Shown here: piece by piece, positions 30,924 through 42,000 of the stretch
Position numbering within the stretch: the first letter of the stretch is position 1
Layout: every line of letters starts with the position of its first letter
Translations under genes and position numbers: made by a program
Assembly: GCA_026122225.1 (NCBI GenBank)
Contig: JANEZZ010001491.1
Span: forward strand, 722,501 to 786,500
Direction: 5' to 3'
DNA length: 64,000 nt
From: Heloderma charlesbogerti
Taxonomy: Eukaryota; Chordata; Lepidosauria; Squamata; Helodermatidae
Notes under the pieces: generated by a model
Databases searched by the model: none
What the model was told of the DNA's origin: nothing
What the model saw: the letters and a program-made list of their open reading frames with translations, nothing else

Positions 30924-31350
30924 ACGCAATGCTATTCAGATGTGTGGCCGCCTCCAAATTCGGAAGCGTCCGCCTATCCAATGCAGGGCAAGAGAAGTAC
31001 GGAAGGGATAGTTCCCTCCATGCTTCTCCTGCCCTGCATTTTTGGCTAGACAGTTGATTGAGGCTATCTAGCCGCAGGAGGGCTGAGAGGGGGAGGAGGC
31101 TGCTGTATGACACATTGCATGTGTTGTACAGGCATTTCCGCCCTCCCCGCCCTGGAACGCCCCTTTTCGGCTACTCCACGCTCCTCTTGCAAGTGCAGAG
31201 GACAGTGCTATTCCGTGCTGCCTCAGAGGCAGTGTGGAAGGGGGGGGGTGTCGGTTCCCCGGGAACTGACCTCAGAGTTTTCTGACCCCTGGTTTTCCTG
31301 GAAAACCAGATATCCTATGGCCGTCTAGCCATTGTCTAGAAGCCATAGGC
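30924..31350. repeat. GC-rich dispersed element, copy 1 of 2
   Basis: The left end CGCAATGCTATTCAGATG and right end CCATAGGCTTGCTCCCTTA match, in order and spacing, 63106-63531 (GTGCAATCCTATCCAGATG and GCCATAGGATTGCTCTCTTA). Shared inner blocks include CTCCTGCCCTGCATTTTTG and the CTGAG/CTCAG-rich middle. The ends GCAATcCTAT and ATAGGaTTGC are inverted, suggesting a non-autonomous DNA transposon of about 430 bp. Confidence 0.7.
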
Positions 31351-31399
31351 TTGCTCCCTTATTTATTTATTTAGAGTGCAATCCTATACATGTTTAGAC

Positions 31400-32085
31400 A
31401 GAGAAAAGGCCTACAACTCCCAGCATTCCCCAGCCAGCAAGGACTGCTTGACTATATCTAAGAAGGCATCTTGGAGCGGTTTAAAACATAACTGTTTAAA
31501 ATACAAAATGTCCCATGCAGGCATAGTTATCTGCCCTATATCTTTTGCAGTGAAGACATGAAAAGAATTAATTCAGCTTCTCTAAAATCTCCTTATCCTC
31601 CTTTAGTACTCATTTAACTCCCTTGTCATCCAACAGTCCAACTGTCTCCCTAGCTGGTTTCCTGCTCCTAATGTGTTGAAAGAATTCTCTGTTGTTGGCC
31701 TTGATGCTGTTAGCGGCATGCTCCTCAAAATTCTTTTTTACCTCCCTTATTGTCTCCTTGCTTTTCCTTTGTCCAAGTTTGTATTCCTTTTTCCTCTCTT
31801 CATTTGGGCAAGATTCGGTGCCACATATAGTCCTTCTGCTCAGATTTGTAGTCATTACAAAGGATCCTGCCATTGGGGAGGGTATTTGGGGAATGGGTGT
31901 GGAGGGGTCATTTTTGTTTGCCCTACCCACACAACTCTCTGAAGCCTTGTTTCTGTTACACCCCTTATATCTATGTGCCCTATAGCAGCTCTGCCCCATG
32001 TTGCTCTTTTTCTGTATCCCCACACCATATTTATTTTTATTGATTAACTGCATTTATAGGCTACCCTCTAAACAGCATTCTCAGG
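31400..32085 (-). mobile_element. CR1-clade LINE fragment, pre-RT region
   Basis: On the minus strand 31610-31830 translates openly to KEYKLGQRKSKETIREVKKN, FEEHAANSIKANNREFFQHI and RSRKPARETVGLLDDKGVK, the linker between endonuclease and RT in CR1 proteins. Downstream, DKEILEKLN matches the segment before the RT. The stretch 31835-31960 does not fit and may be an insertion or another fragment. An L2-like tail (TTATTTTTATTGATTAACTG) adjoins at 32030. Confidence 0.8.
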
Positions 32086-33139
32086 GCTGCTCACAACAAG
32101 AAAGAGACCAACTATGGGGTGCATAGAGGCAATGGAAATAATAGAAACATGTCTCACTTATAAGGTTCATAGTGGACACACTTTCTGAATGGGACCCCAA
32201 GGGTACTATTCAGGCTCAGTCATGAAGACTGAGAATTAAACAAACAAAAAATAAATATGATAGAAAAACAAGACAAGAGAAAGAGAAAGAAGAAAAATGA
32301 GATTTTGCCTTAGCGAGTTCTAACTTTCCAGAGGAAGTAGTGAACTAATGGAGAAAGTTCCCTATGAAGCTGCCACAATGGCAGTCGAAAGAGAACGGAG
32401 AGAATAGATGAGAACCGGCTATGGACATATGCACTGGGATGGTGGGGGAGGGTTCCCACCAAAAATTCCTCCAAGGTTCCTGATCAAGGCTCCATGCACG
32501 TGCTGAGCCCATGTGTGATGCACAGAGACCACGAAAAAGAACAATGGGTAGCTAAATTCCCCCAGGAAGCTGCAAATAGATGGAAATAGGGGTGCCATTA
32601 GACAATGGCCTATTGCTGTGCAGGCTTTAGACTCACCATATGCTAAACCAGACATAGCAGAGATGCAAACAAACAATAGCCTTAACTCTGTGCTACAACA
32701 TGAAGTAGTACCCCCCAAAAAGTGGGGGGAAGGCAAGACCTCTACAAAATTGAGGACACAGTTTTAAGAGCTGTGGGAAGCATGGAAATATCAAAATTAA
32801 TAACAGCAAAAATGAGTGAAATGCTTTTAAGTCCCAGTTCAGAATTAAGGCTACTATATTATGTACTGCTCCATGTTGCGCTTCTTTGCTTTGTGACATT
32901 TAAGTTGCCTTAATATTATGCTGCACTTACGTGTGACTTAAAAACAACTCTTGAATAAGCAAAGGTGACAGCCATGATAAAGTATGCTGCAAAGCTGCCA
33001 TCATAGCGTGACACTGTCTAATGAATCCTTCTGAGCAAGAGATTCTACACGTGTAAATGAGGTAGTCAAAAGATGGGCAACATCAAGAGATGTTGATCCA
33101 TAATCAGCATAATGCCAGGAGCCCAAGGTGCAATTCACA
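32086..33139. other. Intergenic stretch, no gene recognised
   Basis: AG-rich around 32270-32300. Antisense frames at 32419-32899 have no recognised domain. Unclassified. Confidence 0.45.
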
Positions 33140-33147
33140 CATGCAAC

Positions 33148-33542
33148 AAGGGTCGGTCTTAGGGTGGGCTAACAGGGCACTCACCCTGGGTGCCAAGTTG
33201 ATGGGGACACCAAGCTAAGCTCAGTGGCTCAGTGTTTGTTTAGTGTACTGTCTGCAGTGAGCTGGGGCTTGGGAAGCCGTAAGTGTCCATTTTTCAAAGT
33301 TGTACAGCTTGTTTGGTTTAGTTGTACAACTAAATTAACCTCCATCAGTTAGCTTTAAATTATGTTTCTTTTTTCAATTTTAAGTTTGATGCTGTCAGTT
33401 CTAGATAAAACAAAGTGGGGCACAGCTTTTCTCTGCAAGGTTTTGCAAGTCTGCACAAACCGTATCACTTGACCACAGTGCAAAATTTACTGAGAAAGAG
33501 GCACTGAAGGCCCAGGGTGCTGCTTATCCTAGGGCAGCCCTG
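33148..33542. mobile_element. Possible hAT-like element with 6/8 TSD
   Basis: The left end AAGGGTCGGTCTTAGGGTG and right end CCTAGGGCAGCCCTG are partly inverted. Flanks CATGCAAC (33140-33147) and CACGCAAT (33543-33550) match at 6 of 8 positions, both differences C/T. The interior repeats GCCCAGGGTGCT and CACCCTGGGTGCC in opposite orientation. Confidence 0.55.
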
Positions 33543-33907
33543 CACGCAATGAGCTCAAAACAAACACCTGAAGCTTGCTGCATCTGACAGGCCATTTACA
33601 TGAAACGGATCCTAGGGAGGGGTGAATCAGTCTATTTCAGGTCTGTGTCATTTTTTAATGTATTCATCTGTAAGTCATTTCTGCCCAATTTCTGCATTAA
33701 TTTGTGCCGCTTGAAAAAATCCACACACAAAAATGCATTTAAATTTGCATTTCTAATTTTTTTTCGCCCCCTAAAAACATGCACATTGAAAAATAGTGTG
33801 AGCTGAGAAATACATCAGAAGATTTGGGAAGTGCAAAAGCCAGTGGATAACTAACTTGCAATCCACACATGAGTCCGGGAGATGTGGATCAGGTCAGTTT
33901 GTACTGA
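33543..33907. other. Unassigned AT-rich stretch
   Basis: 33640-33800 resembles the AT-rich '..CATTT..' old repeat seen at 13036 and 47935. Nothing coding. Confidence 0.35.
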
Positions 33908-33985
33908 ACATAAGAACAGCCATGCTGGATCAGACTGAGGGTCCAGCTAGTCCAGCATTCTGTTCACACAGTGGCCATTGGAATT
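33908..33985 (-). mobile_element. CR1-clade LINE 3' terminal fragment
   Basis: ACATAAGAACAGCCATGCTG, GGATCAGACTGAGGGTCC and TTCTGTTCACACAGTGGCC match the 3' ends at 1976 and 6146. Only about 80 bases remain. Confidence 0.75.
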
Positions 33986-34094
33986 CACAAAGATCAAATT
34001 CCTTGTGTACCCTGAGCAACTCCTATGCAGTTTCAGCTAATTTCATCAGGTCACTGAAACCCCAGTTTGATCATAGATTTTTGATCTTCTAATG

Positions 34095-34227
34095 CAGTCT
34101 TTGCCAACCTGATGCTCTCCAGATGTTTTGGACTTCAACTCCCATCAGTCCCAGCCCCAGTCAATGGTCAGGCATCCTGGGAATTGTAGTCCAGAACATC
34201 TGGAGGGCACCAGGTTGGGGAAGGCTG
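34095..34227. mobile_element. Palindromic hAT-like MITE
   Basis: CAGTCTTTGCCAACCTGATG at the left is mirrored by CACCAGGTTGGGGAAGGCTG at the right, with AGATGTTTTGGACTTCAACT and GGGAATTGTAGTCCAGAACA as inner arms. The flanks share CTTCTA with a small offset. Confidence 0.85.
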
Positions 34228-35599
34228 CTTCTAGCGTGAACTGCCAGTGCCACGCAACAAGGAGCTACTCCCACAAACAGCTTGTCATACAGAGAAACCT
34301 TCATGAGGTCGCATTGTCAGTTGACTGCCACACCTCTGAAGGCATACAAGAGTCAGGCCTGAATGCAATTAGGTACAAAGGCAGAAGAATTTGGTTTGAC
34401 CAGTTTGGTGTTTGGAGCCAGCAGGTGAAGGAAGGACGGACATAGGGAGGTGTTTGAGATTCTGCTATTCCATGGTGCCATCAGTGTTTTGCTGGTTACT
34501 AGCAGCACTGGAATCATAGCGGCACTTTAAGAGTAAAACTTCCTCTCAATGAGATTATAGTTCTCATGGCGTTCCAGTTCTGTATGAAGTCCCCAGCATG
34601 TACAGACCACGCAAGTAATCCCTCCACAGTGGCAGGGTTTATCCTATGCTTCCCCTATGCACATATAGGGGTATAGCTCCCACTCACAATCCACAAGCAT
34701 TACTATCCTGGAAAGAAGGAAAAATTACAGAAGAGAACGAAAAAATGACGATAAAGGAAAGGAAAATGATAGAGAAAAAGGAAGCAAGAAAGAATAGTGG
34801 TGCCTTGGAAAGAATGGGGAAGTAAGGGGAGGCATTTTCTTCTCCCCAGAGTTTTGTTGTTGTTGTTATAATATAAAGACTGAAATGAAACAGTATTCTT
34901 TTTGTTTCTTTTTTCTCATTTTTAAATAAATTATTTAGCTCTGCATTAAACCTCGGCTGCACATTAGAATAAACTCTGGATAGGAGAAAATATTGGCCAG
35001 GATTCCAGGTCTTGTTGCATAAACCTGGCCTTAGTTACTGCTCTGAAAAGCAAGGGCACCCAGTTCCTCTATGAGACAGACATCCAGATGCGATTTATGT
35101 ATTATTGATGTACTCGCTAGAATGACAGCAACACAGGCTTCTAGGTATCATGTAGCATTAGATCTTTAACACGAAATCTGATCCCAGTGTTCTTCTACTG
35201 CTTAGCCAAAAATAAACCAGCATGGAACAAATACCAACCTTTGCTTGATATAAGGCTTTTACAATGACCCCAGCACTTCAGCTGTATATGCTTCCAGACT
35301 AGGAAGACTGTCTTTTCAACATGAAGGTAATTCAACTTAAAGATAAGCCCTTTTAAGTATCACTGTTTTAATGGGAGAATTAAGTGTGTAAGTGGACTCT
35401 CCTGTTAAAAAAGAAATGGAACTTCTACTTAACTTTGGCTGGCTGGTACCCATCTCCTCTGAAGCAGGGGTGGGAAACTGGTTTCCAGTGCGGGGCTGGA
35501 TTACCACCCCACTCAGCCCTCCACTGGGCAAATGGCATCAGGGGGCAGGGCTACATCGTTTGGTCCTTGGAAGACACATGAAGGGAAGGGACTCCGCTG
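34228..35599. other. Intergenic stretch, no gene recognised
   Basis: 34710-34960 is purine-rich then T-rich, with antisense low-complexity frames. 35464-35580 (CAGGGGTGGGAAACTGG) looks like one end of a CAGGGGTG-type hAT element without a visible partner end. No coding exon recognised. Confidence 0.45.
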
Positions 35600-35860
35600 G
35601 CTTTGCTCCTGCTTCTAGTTCCACCCGTGGGGAATGAGAAACAGGACTGAAGTGTACTTAGCTGGCCCTTGCAAGAGTTCCTTCAGTCGGAAGGGAGACT
35701 GCTGGTGGAATGGATTTCCCCTCCCTGCCGCATTCCCTTCCTCCCCAATCTGTTCCAGAAGGTTGGGGAACCCTCTGGAGCAGATTTGTGGCATATATGA
35801 GGCTGTAGGGGCCAGGATAGCAAGGCAAAGTCCGCTCACACATTATTGGATTGAACCCAT
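35600..35860. repeat. GC-rich dispersed repeat, member 2 of 3
   Basis: CCCTTGCAAGAGTTCCTTC, CCTTCCTCCCCAATCTG and GGTTGGGGAACCCTCTGG parallel the blocks in 11225-11480 and 48605-48930. No inverted ends found. Confidence 0.4.
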
Positions 35861-36021
35861 TATCTTCACACAGTTCAATTTCAATATTAAATTCAAAATA
35901 ATTTTAGTGTTTGTGTTGTCAAGTTAGAAGGAAGTCACACATATAAAAGGGTTTCTAGTTTTTCAAAAACAAATTCCTTGCAAAAATGGGCCGTAATTGA
36001 AATTGTCCTCACCACATAGCC

Positions 36022-36267
36022 CAGTGGTGGGCAACATGTCCCCTGCTCCGTGAATTCAGTTATAAAAAATATGGGACGGGGGGGCAGGGGATGGTATCCA
36101 TAACAGCTACGGAGTGCCCCAAGGGTCAAATTTAGCTTGATTGTTAGCTGAATTTGACCCTTTGGGCACTCTGTAACCTCTGCAGACGACATTTTAAAAT
36201 GTTTGCCTGTGTGTGTGCGGTGGGCGGGGGTTATGGCTGCTGGGCCTCTCACAGTCGCCCACCACCG
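36022..36267. mobile_element. hAT-like MITE, 246 bp, with perfect 8-bp TSD
   Basis: ACATAGCC occurs at 36014-36021 and 36268-36275. Termini CAGTGGTGGGC and GCCCACCACCG are inverted with one mismatch. Inside, GTGCCCCAAGGGTCAAATTT and AAATTTGACCC-like AATTTGACCCTTTGGGCAC form a hairpin at about 36112-36173. No transposase. The intact TSD suggests a fairly young insertion. Confidence 0.9.
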
Positions 36268-36275
36268 ACATAGCC

Positions 36276-37347
36276 AAATCAGACTGGCTATACCAATCAC
36301 GACGATCGCTAATCCGTAAGTGGGAAGATTCACCCATTAACTGATACAAAAAGGAGAAAGCAGTAGCAGCTGAGGTGTATATGGAAAGGGAAGAAAGGTA
36401 TCAAAAAGGGACAGAAAGGTGAATATTCCTGTGATCTCGGTTTGAGGAGAAATTTTCATCCTCTTGAAATTGCCAGTTTTCACTCAAAAATTGAAACTGG
36501 CAAGTATTTGGTAGTGCAGCCCTATGCAGTTGTGCCTTGGTAATGTTGAATAGTGTTGTTAGTGGTATAATGCTTTACTAATTTGGATTTCTGCCACAAT
36601 TCATTCTGTAGAGACGAAAATCAGAGGCTTGGGTTTCAAATAATTACATGTGTCTTACAGGGATTCCTCGCTGCTTATACAATTACTACTAGCCCTATTA
36701 CTGTTTCATATTTAGCTTGAACAGATGTACAGAATATTAAAGTGACATGGTCCCTATTTAGAGACCTTGAAATCCAAGACAATCACTTCCCCCTCTATTT
36801 TATGGGGATATTTTTTATTATGCTCATCAAGCCAATTATACTGCTATCTTCAACTGTGCTCTACTTTCCCTGGGTTGCACAAACCCGACTGGGTTTTATT
36901 TTTGGTAAATACATGAAACTTTTAAAACATCTGTAGTTTCTTTGGGATGATTTATACTGAGCAGAAGCATTATGTAGATTGTTCAAAACTGATGACTTCT
37001 AAATGCAGTCTGTAACATGTAATAATATGCAACACAAGCCAGCCTTACCCTTGGCAGCTGAGCAGAGCAGAGCTTTGTAAGGAATGCTTTTGTTGATGGT
37101 ACAGATGGAAGGAATTCTCTCTCTCTCTCTCACACACAAACACACACCCCAGCAGCACTCCTTTGGTGCTCTCAGGATCAGCATAGGAAGAGAAAGTCTG
37201 GAAAGCATCATGCTACAAAGAGGGATGAACAACAAATCTTGAACAGAAAGGTACAGTCCTGACTGGAGGCCCTAGACCAAAAGTGAGGGGATGAATTGCT
37301 GATAATGTTGAATCCTGTCACTCATATATTGCACATAGCTGGTAAGG
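36276..37347. other. Repeat-poor intergenic stretch
   Basis: 36360-37000 is AT-rich with no recognised element, another possible non-coding conserved block. A CT run then CA run lies at 37113-37146. No gene recognised. Confidence 0.35.
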
Positions 37348-37683
37348 CAGGGGTGTTGAACCTCCTTCAGCTCAAGGGCCAAATTCCATTTCGAAAAAGC
37401 TCTTGGGGGCCACATTCTAGTGGTGGGTGGAGCTGAAGGCAAAAGGGGTGCGGTCAAAAATACCAGGATACTTTAGCTTAACATGCTTAGTGCCAGTAAC
37501 GAAGCCTTAGGAGTGGCATTTCACCCTTATAGAAGCGCGGGGGGGGGGGCTGCACAAAAAGCAGGGAAACCACCAATGACAGGTGGTAGGGGGAAAGGGG
37601 ATGGGGTCAGGGTAAGGGGGGGTCCACATAGGGAGCACAAGTGGGTTAGATTTGGCCCCCAGACCCAAGGTTCTGAACTCCTG
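37348..37683. mobile_element. hAT-like element, second copy of the 5660 family
   Basis: Starts CAGGGGTGTTGAACC and ends GGTTCTGAACTCCTG, inverted with mismatches. GGGCCAAATTCCATTTCG, GGGGCCACATTCTAGTGGTG and GAAACCACCAATGA match the 5660-6020 copy. A G-run lies near 37540. The flanks share only TAAG. Confidence 0.7.
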
Positions 37684-38079
37684 CCCTAAGAGAATAAGAG
37701 ATCTATTTCTAGGTAGATGATTTTGTTGATTGTGTTATGCCCCAAGACCATTCTCTGGGCACATGTTTATAATTAAATTTGGTGATGCACTGGGCCAGTA
37801 CTCAGGCATTATGAATATCTGAGAAAATTATTCTGATATGCAGCTTTAGATCACCAAGCTTGAAAGGTTTGCTGTAGTGCCAAAGTAATAATCCAATAAA
37901 ACAGATAAATCAAATAGTTATCTGACGATAGCAACATGAGCATGAATGTGGAATGTACTTCTGCTGTTCTACCCAAAGGTAGAACATCCTGGCTTTACCT
38001 TCAAGAGTTTTCACACAATAAAAACAGTTTCACTAAAAAGAAGTCCAAGCTTTCAGGCAATCATGAGAACATGCAAAAC
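37684..38079. other. Intergenic stretch just beyond the LNPK 3' end
   Basis: AT-rich and unclassified. It probably includes downstream termination sequence of LNPK. Confidence 0.35.
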
Positions 38080-38870
38080 GCTTAATGCTACATAGTCTTT
38101 ATTTTCCTTTAACAAAATACACAAAATTCACTTATATAGTCATTATTGTACAGGTATAAATAATGCTCAGTATTCAAGTACAATCAAGTGCAGATATTCC
38201 TACGCTTCATGTAAACACAAACTAGTTTTCTATTTCACATGCCTTTAGCCCATCTGCTCTGCATACAGATCCAAAAGAAGATTTCATACTTTGGACTGTC
38301 CCTTTTAACTGCATTCCCTCCCAAGGAAAAAAAAGGGATTAGGAGTGACTAAGATTTAGTTCTAATGACACTTTCATACTGCTTATGGTAAACACCTAAG
38401 CACCTTTTCTCCTGTAAACATCTAGATATTTAAAGTTCATTCAATTTATTTCAATAGCTAATTACCAAAAAAACCCTCTCCTAAAAGTCTGCTAACCCAA
38501 GAATTAATTACACATCTTTCGAGTCATTTACAGCATTGTTTGTTCAATGAGCAAATAATACTATATCTTAGATCACTCGTATGGAAAATACTCTGTTATT
38601 CATGTTTACATTTTTTTAAGTATGCAAAACAAAAAGTAAAGATACCTGTGCTTAGGTTAAACTTCAGCTAACTTGCATATTCTGAAGTGCTACAGATCAC
38701 CAAACAAACCCATACACTCTTGCAACACAATACCTCATAGTACACATAGCTTTAACATACAGTGGAAGTGGCAGTCTGAGCTCATGAGAGTGAAGATGTA
38801 ATTAGCTTTGGAAAGCAACCCACCTGAAAATGTAACAACTGAAAGAATATAGCTAAAAACAATTAGGCAC
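38080..38870 (-). other. LNPK: LNPK 3' untranslated region (inferred)
   Basis: It runs from the stop codon at 38871-38873 down to about 20 bases past an AATAAA signal. The stretch is repeat-free and AT-rich, unlike the intergenic DNA further left, as expected for a vertebrate 3' UTR. The end is a prediction; TTTATT also occurs internally, so shorter isoforms are possible. Confidence 0.6.
38098..38103 (-). terminator. LNPK: Candidate LNPK polyadenylation signal
   Basis: TTTATT on the plus strand reads AATAAA on the minus strand, about 770 bases after the stop codon. Cleavage would fall near 38080. No cDNA is available to confirm. Confidence 0.5.
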
Positions 38871-39067
38871 TTATTTGTCTGCTAGAGGTACTTCTTTTTG
38901 GTCAGCAGGAACAACAGACTCGGAGTTTGTCACTGCAGTTTTGGTTTCAGTTGTTGGCTGCTCTCTCTCAATGGTTCCAACTACCTCCTCACTGTGTTCT
39001 TCAGCAGTCAAAGCACTGTCTTTTTCCTGGTCTGTCTCAGTAAGTGGGGTAGCTTCTTCTAAAAGTT
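38871..39067 (-). CDS. LNPK: LNPK last coding exon g (197 nt, acidic C-terminus)
   Basis: Acceptor TCTTGCAG. Encodes (E)LLEEATPLTETDQEKDS and continues to PADQKEVPLADK, stop TAA. It is rich in Glu, Thr and Ser and probably disordered, like other lunapark tails. The reading frame is fixed by the phase-1 junction. Confidence 0.95.
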
Positions 39068-42000
39068 CTGCAAGACATCCAAAATTTTATTACACTGATC
39101 ATATGATTAATTCCGGTAGGGTTATCAGGTTCTATCCATTAGCAAACTTTGAAATTTGATTTTGTTTTTCCCCCTCAGTTCCCTGTTTACAGAGGTCTCC
39201 TATAACACAATCGCCTTTGAAATCAATACTAAATAACTTCACTGAAGGATAACGTCACTGAATTTTTAACTGAGGTTTAGAAAAGAATCCTCAGTGATAA
39301 CGTGTTAAGACTGTAGGACAGAAATATAACTGACATTGTGCTTAAGGTAAGGACAATTATAATCCTTAACTGGAGCAGGAGCCAGCTTAGCTGGCGTAAG
39401 CTCTTGCTGCAGCTGCCCCCAACTACTGCTTGGCCGCTGCGCTTGTATTCTACCTGTATTCCCCTTCACCTAGTCCAGTTCTAGGGAAATCACCTTTCAT
39501 CTCAACTCTCCTTTCCCACCTCACAACTTCAAGTATCAGAAGACATTTCTCCTCACTTCAGAACTCTCCAAGTTCACCATCCTTGTCCACAACTTTTTAA
39601 ACTCACTTTGCTTCCGAGGCACAGTAATTGCATTTAGCTACCTTCAATGCCACTTCCGAGCAATCTACAGCAAGCAGTGTAATAATTCCAAAAATGCATG
39701 TTTTTCTACCAGACTACAACCATTTATACATGCAAATTAAACCTTCTTTCAAGTAGACACACCAGTTGAGAGTGAGAGTATATTTAAAGTTTAAAATACA
39801 CTAACTACACTGTCCCTGTTTCCATTCAAACATTGTGATCATTTTGCTCTAGCCAAAAAAAAAGTTATCAAAGATCTTTACATTTGGTCCTGAGATCCAT
39901 TATATACCTATGGCATGATGGATTATATTCAATTGGTGTTCCTCTAGTGGCAGAATGGCCTTTGCTCCAACTGAGAATTTGTAAGTGGAAGAAGGTGGCT
40001 TTGATTAATCTCCCTCCCAAATCTGCTTCAAAGGTGGGTATGAAGGGTGGGTACAGGGAGCTGCCAGGGAGAAGGGGTGATTGCTGAAAATCACCTCCCT
40101 GCTCATTCTGCTGATTGAAGTCTCTGCTGTATCAAAGAACCTTCTGTCAGCAGAGTGACACCCATTAGGCACAACTCTTTGTAATCCTCCTTCTCTAACT
40201 TAAGGGGGGAAATCTTCAATGCATCTCTAGTAAACGCACAATTCCACACTTCAAGAATGTGTAAAGCAGTGTCAGAACCGACACTTTGCACAGATGCCTC
40301 CTTTCATCTATGAGTATATTTGCCATGCTGCAGGCACATAAAGCTTGGACAGGTAACAGTGGTGTGGAAGCAGCAGTACAGGTTGGAGTTACTAGGAGGG
40401 GGAGAAGACTATAGCCTCATCTTCTCACTGCAGCTGACATTGCTGCTTTGGTGCCGCAAATGGTGGTGCTGAAGCAGCACTGCTATTGGAGGTGTGGGGA
40501 GGGAGAAGTCTTTAGTTTCCCCCTCCCTCAGCAACCCCGAAGTAGCCTCTCCATCCAGTGATCTCGTGTTTGCGCACATGCATGCATTCAATGACACCAG
40601 ATGTGACCTTCAGGGCCAAAAGGTTGTGCACCCCTATTGTATTATGACATACTTTAACCTGCTACAACCAACTGTCCTAGCTTTTTGATATGTGATTACT
40701 TTTGAGCTTTCACTGGGTAAGGAGAGGCAGTTACCATTCCTTAACGATACGATCTCATTCCAAATGCTATCAGCCACTGCCATGTCATCACCATTCCATC
40801 CCACAGTATGTATATTGGCTGGGGAAATTCCTGCCCATTAGCTGAAGAAACCCCTCAGCAGATTTCAGTGCCAACCCACTTTCCCAAAATAATGCAAAAG
40901 AATGGACTTAGAACTGCTCCCAGTGACTTGAATAGTATCAAGTCCTGTACCACTGGAAAGCACCAACACTCACATTAGGTGGGAGACACAAAGCTTTCAA
41001 AAAATAGGACCCACAGTAGTGTGCAACAATAATTACAGTTCAGAGAGAGCCTATGGAGTTGGAGCTAAATATTATAAGTGAAAAAATTGCATATGTAGCA
41101 GCAGCAATAAATCCTGGAATGATGTTCAGTTAGATAGGTAATGTGTGATTATACCACTGTTTTAAGCTACAAAAGATCTAATACACTATCAGTGCTATTA
41201 AACTATCCTGGGAAAAATATTAAGGCAACTTTAGGCCTTCCTTTTGTAGGGAAGAATGATAGTTGCAGGTTGCTATGTTTAATTCCCATTAGTACTGCTG
41301 ATGCTGGTAAAAGTTGTTAATTATTTTTATCTACTTTTTATTGTTCAGTGGTTAGGTTTAGATTTTATTATTTTATTATTACTGCATCTTATGGTCATTA
41401 CATTTTATTTTATTGTTGCTAGCTGCCTCGGATGCCTGCTACCACGCAGAATGGTGAGATATAAATAAGTTAAGAAAAATTAAACTGCTCTTTCACATGC
41501 AAAAGGAAAACTGATACCAGTCAAAACTGAGTCAACATGATAAAAAACATTACAAAGGGGTTTTTTGACCAACAGTATTACTTCCTGTAGCCTGTCACAT
41601 TTCTTCATCTAAGAGCCCTTAATGATATGATCTTCTCTAAGTAAATTCTAAAGAAACTTCTAAATTTAGATGCTCTACATATAACTTCACTTCGTACCGT
41701 TAATTGCTCTTAAAGAAATTTAAGTTGCATTCTATATGATACACTTAGAATGCTGCATTTTCTTGTTAGCTGAACACAAGATGCTTACTGTATTTTTAGC
41801 CTATAAAACATCTCAAAAGGAAGTTTGTTAAATTAAAGTTGACAATTTGTCTTTGAACTCCCCATTTTTAAACAAGTCAGCTTTACTAGATTTTCCTGCC
41901 CTGGGGAAAATAGCAAAACCAACTTAACGAACAAAGGCAGGAACTTCAACCCGACTTCAACCCAATGACCTGCTGAAAACAATGAAATTTCACTAGTCAG

